Assembly (NCBI GenBank): GCA_006503535.1
Contig: QYRS01000008.1
Span: 1,984,001-2,048,000, forward strand
DNA from: Arthrinium phaeospermum
Taxonomy: Eukaryota > Ascomycota > Sordariomycetes > Amphisphaeriales > Apiosporaceae
Reading direction: 5' to 3'
DNA length: 64,000 nucleotides
Shown here piece after piece: positions 49,498 to 59,695 of this stretch. The first letter of the stretch is position 1; the number at the start of each line of letters is the position of its first letter. The notes under the pieces were generated by a model. It was given only the letters and a program-made list of their open reading frames with translations, did no database searches and was not told where the DNA came from. A program made the translations under genes and the position numbers.

Positions 49498-50086
49498 GGT
49501 GGCATGTTCAGAAAATCTGCTTTTTCGCGATCGGGTGTTGGGGCGATTATGGCTTGACAGAATAACGCGTCCGTCTCTCGGCAGAGCGCGATTGATTGAT
49601 TGATGGTGTGACAGCAATTTAATAGCGGGTTCCGCGGGCTGCTGCTTGGGGGAGCTGGGTCGCTAAAAACCCAATGTCAATATTTGGTTCTTAGCTTTGG
49701 GGGAGGGGTCCCCGTCGCTAAGGAGCCTTCCCTGGAAAACCCCTGTCAAAGCAAGTACCGCTGCTCCCGCTTCTGCGCTGGGCTGACACTTGGGAAGTCT
49801 TTTGACATGTGGCATGTGGCTTAGCACCCAATGATACGTCATCTCTGCATATGGGTAGGGTGAACTCGTTGCTTGGACGGTCAAATTGAATTCGAGCTTG
49901 TTCATAAAAAAATACCGAGTCAGTCAGTGAGTACCTAGCTGTAAAATACCTTTTGATAGCTTTGCGTATCTTGATATTCAATGTCTATTCTTTAGTACAT
50001 ACATACCGTCCTTTTGTAATCTCTTGCAACTCTCCATGCCTGGCTTCTGCAGACAATAACCCTTTAGCTTTTCTTTTACATTCGCC
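49498..50086. other. Divergent promoter region MTW1 / AIM3
   Basis: A 589-bp region between two divergent genes. It holds the MluI box listed separately and repeated TGATTGATTGA sequence near 49589-49602. Confidence 0.55.
49565..49570. promoter_or_regulatory. MluI cell-cycle box (ACGCGT) upstream of MTW1
   Basis: A perfect ACGCGT lies 68 bp upstream of the Mis12 start. In fungi this is the core MBF site giving G1/S expression. A single site is weak evidence on its own, but its position and the cell-cycle role of the gene fit. Confidence 0.4.
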
Positions 50087-52011
50087 ATGTCGGACTGGAA
50101 AGGTATCGTGAAAAAAGGGTGGCATCCCGAAAAGGAGGGAACCACCTTGAGAGGCCAGGTCGTACGTCGTCTTACCCCAAACCCCTGCAGCAAGCAGTTT
50201 GCTCCCCCTTTCGGTTCCTCTAAAGTTACACGCTGACTTTTCATGTGATGTGACAAACAGTCTGGGCTCCTTGGACGGGGCGGGGACCAACCCTCCTCAT
50301 CGTCAGCCAACCATAACGCGACCCCGATCACCTCCCTCAAAGACCCGGCCTCCTTCGCACCACCGCCGAGACGAAGCGTAGCCCCGCCGCCGCCAGTGCC
50401 AGGCAAGCCAGCACCGCCGGCGCGGCCAGGATCCAACGGCGGTTACGCGGCCTCCTACCAAGCCGAGCAGGACGAGGGCGTGGAAACACCACAACCGGCA
50501 GCGCCGCCGAAGCCGTACAGAGTCGACACGACCGGGCTGTCTACCTCGCACCTGCCACCCCCGCCGAGCCGAAGAGGAGGCGATGGCCAGACACCGCCCC
50601 CTGTATCTCCATCTGCAAGGGCACCACCGCCCTTACCCCATCCCGGGGTGCTGGTGGTCCGCCGCCATCGCTGCCCCCTCGGCTGCCCCCGCGCTCGGGT
50701 TCCAGCTCCCCAGTACATGCCCAGCTGCCTTCTGCCACCACCGGGAACCTCAACCAAGGCGCCGTAAGCAGACTAAGCCAAGCCGGCATCTCCGTCCCCG
50801 GATTCGGCATCGGCGGCGGCAGCAAATCTTCCGCGCCGCCACCGCCACCGCCACCGCGGACCGGTTCTCCCAGCAGCAGCAGCAACAGCTTCAGCAGCAA
50901 AGCCTCGGGCCACATGAACGACCTTTCCGCCCGGTTCTCCAAACTGGGCGGTGGATCCTCTTCCTCCACCACTCCCCCTCCCACTGGTACTGCAGTGGCA
51001 GCACCACCACCTGCGGCGGCAGGGGGGTCGTCGGCCAGCCAAGGCACGACCTGGGCCGAGAAACAAGCGGCCCTGCGCACGGCGTCCAACTTCCACAAGA
51101 ACCCGTCCTCGGTCTCCTTCTCCGAGGCGCGGGCCGCGGCCGGTACGGCCAACAACTTCCGGCAGCGGCACGGCGACCAGGTCGCGAGCGGGGTGCGGAC
51201 CGCCAACAGCCTGGGGCAGAAGTTCGGGGTGGTGGCCCCGCCGCCGGCCGGCGGCGCTGCTCAGCAATCAGAAGGCAATACTGCCACCACTACTACCAAC
51301 CACACCCCGGCCCAGAGTACAGCGCAGACGTCGGGGACGGGGGCAGGGGCCAGCGGGATGATGGGCCAACTCCAAGGCTACGGCAGCCAGCTGAGTGCCG
51401 CGGCGTCCAAGAAGCGGGAAGAATACAATAACCGCAACAACGGCACCGACAACACAACGGCCCACAGTACAGCGCAAACGTCGGGAACGGGATCAGGAGC
51501 CAGCGGAATGATGGACAAAATGAGCGGCTACAGCAGCCAGCTGAGCGCCGCGGCGTCCAAGAAGCGAGAAGAATATAATAATCGCAACAACAGTACCGAC
51601 AACGTTCAAGCCCAAAGCACAGCACAAACCTCCGGAACCGGATCAGGCGCCAGCGGGATGATGGACAAAATGAGCGGCTACGGCAGCCAGCTGAGCGCCG
51701 CGGCCTCCAAGAAGCGCGAAGAATACAGCAACCGCAGCCACAGCACCGACAACGTCAAGGCCCAGAGCACGGCGCAGACGTCCGGGACGGGATCGGGGGC
51801 CAGCGGGGTGATGGACAAAATGAGCGGCTACGGAAACTCGCTGACCGCCGCCGTGGCCAAGAAGAAGCCGGCGCCCCCACCACCGCCGCCTAAGAAGAAG
51901 CCCGCGCTGATGCCGCCGCCACCGCCTCCACCCCGGTCGTCTTCTGCGGCGGCGGAGGAAGAGGATGATGCGCCTCCGCCTGTGCCGATGAGCACGAGGC
52001 CCAACTTTTAG
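50087..52011 (+). CDS. AIM3: Aim3-like actin-patch protein with Pro-rich regions and 50-aa tandem repeats (one apparent frameshift)
   Basis: Exon 1 is 50087-50161 (MSDWKGIVKKGWHPEKEG then TTLRGQV), the intron is 50162-50260, and exon 2 ends at 52011. In yeast Aim3 binds the amphiphysin Rvs167 at cortical actin patches. Exon 2 has SLKDPASFAPPPRRSVAPPP, Pro-rich SH3-ligand-like stretches, SRLSQAGISVPGFGIGGG, MNDLSARFSKLGGG (a typical motif of this group) and WAEKQAALRTASNFHKNPSS. Residues corresponding to 51306-51860 form 3-4 copies of a 50-aa unit (STAQTSGTGSGASGMMDKM, GYGSQLSAAASKKREEYNN). The end is poly-Pro/Lys with an acidic tail. The frame shifts by one base near 50630: adding a C to the CCC run at 50630-50632 joins SARAPPP to LTPSRGAGGPPPSLPP and makes exon 2 divisible by three (about 608 aa in all). 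Confidence 0.85.
51306..51860 (+). repeat. 150-bp in-frame tandem repeat in AIM3
   Basis: The word ACAGCGCAGACGTC and its variants recur at about 51317, 51470, 51620 and 51770, giving a 150-bp (50-codon) period with nearly four copies. The copies are similar but not identical, mostly differing at third positions and a few codons, so expansion is not very recent. The number of copies could vary between strains. Confidence 0.85.
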
Positions 52012-52599
52012 ACTAAACAGGGCTTTGAAGGGGAAGATACTGGGCAGGCAATGACTGTTGGCGTATCCCGGCATCACAATTTGTCTGTCTGACCATGATA
52101 GAGAGGGGCCCTTCAAGTGATGCATACTACCAATCCGACCAAACCAATGGTTGGGTAAATACTGACCGCAAAGTTCCTTGTCTATAACAACTTTAGAGGG
52201 CCTGGCTACTATATATAAGCACATTGCATATAGTACTGTAGAGGATTAAGCTCCTGTAAGACCGGAAGAAATTGAAATGGGCATCACGGTCGAGCGCCCT
52301 TACAGGCAAGAGAAGATCACGTATTGTCTCGCAGAAAATGTTGAAATGCATACAGCAGCACTCCGTATGCACAACAGCCGGCATACATCAGATTTGAGCC
52401 GCGCTTGGTTGAGTCATCAATGCTTGAGATTTCGTTAAGTGGTCATTGGCACTTTTGGCGACAGGCTAAGTCTATATGACAAGCGATCGCATATTGGCGA
52501 AAACTTCCAAAACCTATCACCCCAAAGTTCCTTTTGTTGTGGGTTTTTACCCGGTATATTCCACGTTCCCATGCGCCCCTTCTCGTCCAATGAAGGTTC
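52012..52599. other. Convergent 3' region AIM3 / TCTP
   Basis: 3' flanks of two convergent genes. No other feature is recognised. Confidence 0.5.
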
Positions 52600-53430
52600 T
52601 TAAACCTTCATCTCGTTCATGCCGTGCTTCCAGAAGGTGAAGTAAGGGGTCATGCCATCCTCGCGGTAGTTGACGAAGACGAGCCTGAGAGAAAAGGTTG
52701 TTTAGTTGGTGTACAGGAAACAGGTCGGTGTGGGGGTTGAACTTACATGCACTTTCCGGCGGAGACATCGTTGTCCTCGTTATCGCTCATGTAGAAGTCG
52801 TAGTCCTTGATGTTGGGGAGGATCTTCTTGGCGTAGGCCTGGGCCTTGGCCTTGAAGTCGTTGATCTCGTCCTCAGACTTGCCCTTCTCGGCCATGGCGG
52901 CAGCGACGTTCTTCATGTACTCTGTGAAGCCCGTTAGCATATTCCCGTGTTGAAGACCCCGGAAAGTCGAGATTGGGTTTTTACTTACTGCCAAGGTGAC
53001 CAAGGTAGTCCTTCTTGTTGTACTTGCCGAGGTTGATCAGGCGGAAGGAGTACTCAATGTCGAGCTTCTTCTCCTCGTTGTCGTCGGTACCCTCTTCGGC
53101 CTCCTCAGCGGAAGCGTTGGCACCAGTGTCTGTACGGATGGCGGTGTTAGTTGGAAATGAGCTAAGCAGCGAAGCTCAACAATGGCGAGTAGTTGGAAGA
53201 TTGTCGAAGAAAAGAAAGAAAAAAACGTACCGACGTTGACGGCACCAATGGTGATCATCTTCGCATCGGCCTCGTAGACAACGCCATCGACCTCCTTCAG
53301 GTCGTAGGAGTCCGAGATCAACTCGGCTCCGTTGAAGATATCCTAGATTGCGGGGTTCAGCATGCCGAGGGTCGTGAAAGGCGACAAATTTTGGGGGCGC
53401 GCGGGAACGACTTACAGTGTAGATAATCAT
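52600..53430 (-). CDS. TMA19: Translationally controlled tumour protein homologue (TCTP/Tma19)
   Basis: Five exons: 53430-53416, 53342-53231, 53129-52989, 52921-52747 and 52684-52600, giving 175 aa. The first exon encodes only MIIYT. The family is a highly expressed, ribosome-associated protein that moves to mitochondria under oxidative stress and interacts with translation factors. Seen in the sequence: [37 protein letters not shown], an acidic loop ([16 protein letters not shown]), then [20 protein letters not shown], a Lys-rich helix pair ([16 protein letters not shown]) and the C-terminal [17 protein letters not shown], which is close to the conserved TCTP ending. All four introns are in consistent phase. 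The gene is divergent from SUR2 across 1.7 kb. Confidence 0.95.
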
Positions 53431-55100
53431 GTTGACGGTTTGGGTGCTGAAGGAGAGATGTAAATGTAGAGGTCAGAAAGAGAGCGTATGCGAGTGATGG
53501 GCAAAGGAGACGGAGGAGAAGGGAAAGCAGAAAAAAGCCGTCGGTCGGGTATGGCTTCGTTGAAGTGGGAAAAATAATCCAGTCTAACGAGGGGCGGCTT
53601 TTCCAAATGAGGGGCAGAGTCTGCTTCTGGCTTTTCACCCCACAGGCTGCTCTCACTCTCAAAGGCCATAGGGACTGCAAAATGGGGGGGCCCAGACCTG
53701 CATGTGCAGTAGAATTTTTGCACCTGGAGGCAGGCCTGGGCTGGCAGAAAAGATTAAAATGGGGCACGACGTGCACTGGGCTCAGCAGTGAATGGCTTGA
53801 ATGGCCAACCGCCAGCAAATAGAAGGGCTGCTGGCTGCTTTCCATTTTGCTCCCTGAGCCAGACCCTGAGGTCCTGAGCTGCTGAGGCTAGAGACGCTGA
53901 GAGCTACATGCTGCATCCTTACCTAACATCAACCAGTCTAGCCCGCTTGGGGGATAGCTGCGGACTCTACTGCACATCAACAAGGCAGAATTCGATGTTG
54001 GCTGCGAAGATGTACTAGTACAGTAGTGTTGACTAGAAATTAGTGCAGGTGTTGGGTATTGTCTTATTTCCAGCCTCAATCTGACTGACAGCTCTCCCAT
54101 CTTCGCATTCACGGTATCAATGCTGGACAATTGGACATCCACAGTTCGCATTTGGTGCCTTACAAGTCAGTGCAAGCAACCCGAAGACGTGAGCTTGCAG
54201 CTGTGGTCGAGGCCAACTCGTATCCTCGTAATGATGAGGATAAAACCCATCATTTGGATGAAAATTGCAGCAATACCGTAATCCAGCCAGTATCCCTTTT
54301 TACATAAGCTCACTCATCCCAAGTGGATGTCGGCTTCAGTGATTGGCGGTTACGAGATGCGGCACCACAAGTCCACACAATCCATCCACATGGAGATGGA
54401 AGACGCCTTGTAGTTTGCCACCATGCATCAGACTTCATTTCAATTCATGAGCGCGCACATTGACAGTAGCTTATGAGCAAGAAATAGCAACGAACAGAGC
54501 AACTCATGAAACTGGTGATATTGTGCACGCTGTCAGCCCGAATCCTAATGAATATCTCCCTTGGATCGTGCCACAAATAAAACCCCATCGTCTGACGTCT
54601 TCGCATTGCTGTGCTCCGTGCTGGCCTGCAACTGCTGATTCGGAGTCCGGGAAGCACGGCTGGGCCGAGCAAGCGAGATTGATAAAGGAGACAGTCCTCG
54701 GAGCCTCTCGGGGATAGAAAGGGAGAGCGACAGCAACAGTCATCGATCGCATCGCATTGCACCCATCTATTAAATCGCATTGGGCATTTGACCCGATTAA
54801 TCATCCGCATTATCCTCTGCAAGCTTACCCCAAATTGCTTGCCATCTACAACTCAAAAACTGCCCGACCCTGCTGCGACAATCCCTTCTACTCTCATTCA
54901 TCCATATTTTTGCCATTGCCGTTTCAATAGAGTCGTACACTCCTTTTTTCTTTCCCGACGCATCCGAAACTTTTTATAATTGTCTCTTTCCCCGTCCACC
55001 GTCCACCCACCCGTTGATACAACCACAATCAACCACTTCTGAATCTATCCACCCACTCATTCCAACCCGACCCCCGACGCGACTTGGGCCTATCCTCTCG
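53431..55100. other. Divergent intergenic region TCTP / SUR2
   Basis: A 1.67-kb shared upstream region. The 300 bp before SUR2 are pyrimidine-rich, as usual for fungal leaders. No gene or recognisable RNA is seen. Confidence 0.5.
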
Positions 55101-56282
55101 ATGGACGTCGTCATGGCGGCAAACGTAACCCTACCTGAGGCCTTGCCTCCGCTACCTACATACGAAATTACAGAAGTACCTAATTTAATCCCCGGCATCG
55201 ACGACTTCTACGTCTCCCTCGTAGCGCCCGTTGTCGCATACTGGATCGTGTCGGGAATCTTCCACTTTATTGACACTTTCGACCTCTTCCCGCAATACCG
55301 TTTGCACACCCCGGCCGAGATCGCCTCGCGCAACCGCGCCTCCCGATACGAAGTCTTCCGCGATGTCATCCTGCAGCAGATCATCCAGATGGGCGTCGGC
55401 GCAGTTTTGGGCTTGACGGACCCCCCTGAGTACCGCGGCAAGGAGGAGTACGATGTCGCCGTCTGGGCGACGCGCGTAAGATTGGCACAGAGAGCTCTCC
55501 CGTCCATACTCGCTGTGCTCGGTATCAACGCCTCCAGCATGGCCAAGAGCATGTCGGCCACGCACCCGCTGCTGGCCGGAGCTCTCTCTGGCGGCCACTA
55601 CCCCTTCCTGACCACCGGATTGGCCGGACCCGACGGGTCTACCGTTCCTGCCTTCGCCGCTTGGGAGATCATTGTGGCCAAGGCTATCTTCTGGATGGTT
55701 ATCCCGGCCGTGCAGTTCGGCGTTGCGCTCCTCTTCCTCGATTCCTGGCAATACTGGCTGCATCGCATCATGCACACGAACAAGTGGTTGTACGGTATGT
55801 AGAAACTACGCGCTTGACTTGACAGGACTATCCCGCTAACCCAAGACCCAGCTACTTTCCACTCGCGTCACCACCGCCTTTACGTGCCCTATGCCTACGG
55901 AGCGCTCTACAACCACCCCTTTGAGGGATTCCTGCTCGACACCTTGGGCGCCGGTATTGCCTACAAGCTGTCTATGATGACCGCGCGCCAGGGCATTGTG
56001 TTCTTCACCGCATCCACCATCAAGACCGTCGACGATCACTGCGGATATTCCCTGCCGTGGGACCCCTTGCAGCACATCTCGGCCAACAACGCCGCCTACC
56101 ACGACATCCACCACCAGAGCTGGGGCATCAAGACCAACTTCTCGCAGCCTTTCTTCACCTTCTGGGACACCTTCTCGGGCACCATGTGGAAGGGCGATAC
56201 TTCGCTGAAGTACGAGCGGTCGAGAAACAACGCCGAGAAAGCCGTCGAGGCCGAGGCCAAGAAGACCCAAAGCTCATCATAA
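55101..56282 (+). CDS. SUR2: Sphinganine C4-hydroxylase (fatty-acid hydroxylase superfamily)
   Basis: Two exons, 55101-55794 and 55852-56282 (57-nt intron), give 374 aa. Sur2 is an ER membrane di-iron enzyme that hydroxylates C4 of dihydrosphingosine or ceramide, making phytosphingosine. The three His motifs are present: HRIMH (residues 221-225, within WQYWLHRIMHTNKW), HSRHH (235-239) and HDIHH (315-319). The sequence before them has membrane helices (VSLVAPVVAYWIVSGIFHFI; FWMVIPAVQFGVALLFLDSW). RLHTPAEIASRNRASRYEV and TDPPEYRGKEEYDV are typical of the fungal enzymes. The C-terminus is a short charged tail ending in Ser residues. A second in-frame Met lies four codons after the chosen start (MDVVM) and could also be used. 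Confidence 0.94.
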
Positions 56283-57456
56283 GCTCTGCTTCCAAACACA
56301 TTTCTGCACGGGTTTTGTGCGCTTCGTCATGTATCAATATAGGGGCTTTGCACTTGTTTTTTTGCGTCCGGGTTTCAGGATACGGTTCTTGAAAGCAAGG
56401 AAACGGGCACAGCATACGAGGAGTTTTCCATTTTCTACTTCTTCTTCTTCTTGATTTCTGAGCGATGTTCATGTCCACCACTCGCTCAACTTTGAGAGTA
56501 TTCCTTGCGGCTTTTTATGTACTACCCTTTTCGCTGTACACTTGAGGTGGAAAGGTGGAGAGGATGAGGAGCCACACAACACAACACAGCATTTTGCGAC
56601 CAGAGGTTGCCGTATAACAAGTATGATGAACGGACGAAAGAGGACGAAGATTGTCGGAGCACAGGGACGATGGAAGGTTGCATGGGCAAACGTCACGGGA
56701 CTGCTCATCACCAATTTTTCGAATGCGTGCGTACGCATAATCATAATAAACAAATGAATCAAGTAAAACTCAAAACAAAGCTCGCATTGCAATCATCACT
56801 TCCCAGGCAATCCAATTGCGTGAAAGGCAATAGCTCTGCCTCATTCAGGCAGATCCCATAGCATGACCCTCTTCTGCTGGTAGGTTGTTAATAATACCGC
56901 CTGAGTGTTGTGCTGAGTATAAGCTCGGGCTTACGTACTCAAGGTAGTAATAGTCGCCCATTCACCAATAATATGCAACGGTCTCACACAGCTATTACAT
57001 GCACAATCGGGGTCGGGGTGATTAGGAACCCCAAGAAGGCCATGGCTTACCAATTCACCGCTACGCTGAAGCGGGAATATGTATACCATATATGTACTGG
57101 ACATGTACTGGACATGTACGGTAGATGCAGCGGCCTTAGTCCACAATTAGCGTTAGTGACGTTTACGACACACCATCATCATATCATGAGCCTCTATCGA
57201 TATGCATTTGTTTCCCTGTGTACTAGGTAATGGGCTGAAACATGGGGGGAAGGAGCAAGCTCCGATTGCGTAGGCGTCTAGACCCGAGTGCCTTCCCCAG
57301 AAAAGATTCTCGTCTCATCTATCTGCTCTGCTTACTTCACCTAAGACATCAACTTTTGAATAACCTGTATATATACCTAACGGTCCACCTGACATCTTGC
57401 TGTAAACCACCCGCCGCACTCACTTTGCAAAGACCACCCCCCATCAAAACCCCAAA
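56283..57456. other. Intergenic SUR2 to MAPEG gene, with TATA box
   Basis: 3' flank of SUR2 and promoter of the MAPEG gene. TATATATA at 57368-57375 lies about 80 bp upstream of the MAPEG start. No other gene is seen. Confidence 0.5.
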
Positions 57457-58600
57457 ATGGATCTGAACAAGAACTACTCGTTCTTCTCCGTATGTGTAGC
57501 CCCCCCGGCTCCTCTCTTCCCGCCAATGTTCCCCTGTGTGACGATCAGTTGGCTAACCCCGTGCTCTCGTCGTCCCAAAAAGATCCCTCTCGCCTATATC
57601 ATGGTGGTGGGTGCGGAGTCGTATGGCAAGATGCTTGCGCTCAAGCAGTTGGATAATGCCAACCCGCGCCAGTTCCACGACACCATCGCCAAGAGCGAAA
57701 AGGTCGACAAGATCGTAAGTCATCCACCTTGTCCTCCCCGGTGATCGCCCTCTTCGGGCTGTTCCTAGGTTGCTGGTACCGGTGCAATGTGGTAGCTGGT
57801 GCTGGTGCTGGTGCTGGTGGTGCCCGACGGGGAAAAGGAGGAGACTCGCGGGCCAGTACGGTGTTCCTGCCAAGCTATCATGTCATGTATCGCGAGCACG
57901 GCAGGCCAAGGAGCGATGCCACCTACTACTCTTTACGATTGTAACGATTGGGAGAGATCACCTCTTTGTTGTGCGCCTTTCCCAAGAGGCCGGGCCATGG
58001 AGTATGCAGTTTTAAGCGATGCATGCATCATCACTACGACACCGACTACTGCCCACGCGGTTAGCGGAAAAGGACAAGAAGACTACATCGCTAACATATC
58101 GGGGTATTAGACCAAGGGTCGCATTCTCCGCAGTCACCATGCTGCCACCAATGGCTACGAGACCTTGCCATTGTTCACTGGAGCCATCATTGCCTCCAAC
58201 ATTGCTGGTGTGCCCGTGAGCACCGTCAACTTGCTGAGTCTCGCTTATCTCGGCAGCCGAGTGAGTAACACACACCACCCGGGATTTCTTCCCTCAGTTC
58301 CCTGTCCTCCCCTTCCTTCTTCATCGGGGATCTAGACGATTCTCTGCTTCCTTTGGATGGAGTCGGCTCTCGAAATAGAAACAAGGAGAATTGCAAAGAC
58401 AATATTAGGTGGTGTCTCGGCCCAATGAGATGAAACTGCTAACTTGGATTACTCAAAAGGCCCTGTATAACGTCATCTACATTCATCTGCAGGACAACCG
58501 AAAGTTCGCTCCGGCTAGGAGCCTCGCATGGGTGGCCAGCGTAGGCTGCTGGTTTACTCTGTATATTCAGGCCGGCCTGGAAGCTCTGCGGGCCAGCTAA
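57457..58600 (+). CDS. MAPEG-family membrane protein (glutathione S-transferase-like)
   Basis: Four exons, 57457-57489, 57583-57714, 58111-58260 and 58460-58600, give 151 aa; introns are 93, 396 and 199 nt, the second long for this genome. MAPEG proteins are small four-helix ER membrane enzymes, many of them glutathione-dependent transferases or peroxidases. The sequence shows MDLNKNYSFFS, a first helix IPLAYIMVVGAESYGKML, NPRQFHDTIAKSEKVDKI, then a polar RILRSHAATNGYETLPLFTG motif: the N(G)xE stretch is the glutathione-binding signature of the family. Helices SNIAGVPVSTVNLLSLAYLG, ALYNVIYIHLQDNRKFAPAR and LAWVASVGCWFTLYIQAGL follow. The substrate cannot be told from sequence. Confidence 0.9.
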
Positions 58601-59695
58601 ACACGGGACCTGGTCTCGCCTTCTCTACTCTCCCGTCCGAACCCTGCCGTTGGCCAATCTCGTTACGAGTTGTTTGTATGAGGTATTCTGTATATTTTAT
58701 GTTGTGCAAGGATAATATCTCCCCTCCACAGAGGTTGTGCCGCTCCAGATCTATTCTCGGTGGGCTGAGGCTGGGATTGGACAATGATGGACCTGCGTTT
58801 GTCAGTTGTATGCTGTGTCGCCGTCCTTGGTGCAACATTGAGCTGTATTGTTGTTGTTGCATACCGGGTGTTGCCTTCTGGCTGGTGGTGGCACGCTGTA
58901 CATTGCTTCTCCGGAAGTACGCGACGCGTTCGCAACTTCACTCCATATCGTGCTGAGAATCGCTACTCCTAGCTATCCCAATGTGGGACTCGCTGCTACG
59001 TGTCCATATGGTGTGCAATGGGGAGGAACATGATATTGGGTGTTTTCGTGAATTGGAACTTCCCAGGTATATCCGCCCCAAAGAAACTTGTGATGTACAG
59101 TTGACCTCACTTGTATCACTCTATCACCAAGAGCTCTTGAGCTTGGTGAAGAGCCCAGCTTCCTTCTCCACCTTGGTCGGATGTCGTGCCTCCGTCTGTA
59201 AGAGGACATCGGACGGCTTCATTTCCACGACACGAAGGAGGAGGTCGAAAATGCCAGATTGAAGTAGCTGTTCTCCTCATCTTGGGGCCGAGACTCTTCT
59301 TACCCGTGGGGCAAACCGTTCATGGCTACACAGGTCGTTGTTTGCCCAGCACATCGTTCGACTTGTTGACGACAATGTTGACGTACCCTCGAGATCCGGG
59401 GGATGGTTGCGCCCCAAGATCTCAACAGTTATATTCCGCCCGGGCCTCCCCTCTCCAGAAGGCCGGTTTCTCTCCCGCCTGATATGAGATCATCAGCACG
59501 TAATTCCCGTGTCCTGTCAACTCTATACGGGGAATTTGATCTCTTCTTTTGTTTCTCATAGCAAAATCTTCTGCCCTTGCTCTGCCAGTAGCCCCTGGCA
59601 AGCATAACCCCTGATCGGATACTGTGTCCTGTCCCGCCCCTGCCTGCCCCCTGTCCCTAGGTAGTAGACCCCCGTCCGTCCGTCCACCCGCAGCC
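58601..59695. other. Intergenic MAPEG gene to secreted-protein gene
   Basis: 3' flank of the MAPEG gene and promoter of the Ser-rich protein gene; contains a TTG/TGT run at about 58848-58859. The short frames are not supported as genes. Confidence 0.5.

Noticed and set aside
50583..51431. 282-codon plus frame overlapping AIM3
   Set aside because: Out-of-frame reading of Pro/Ser-rich AIM3 codons; the correct frames carry the conserved Aim3 motifs on both sides of the frameshift.
55185..55775. 196-codon minus frame opposite SUR2
   Set aside because: Antisense shadow of the hydroxylase exon.
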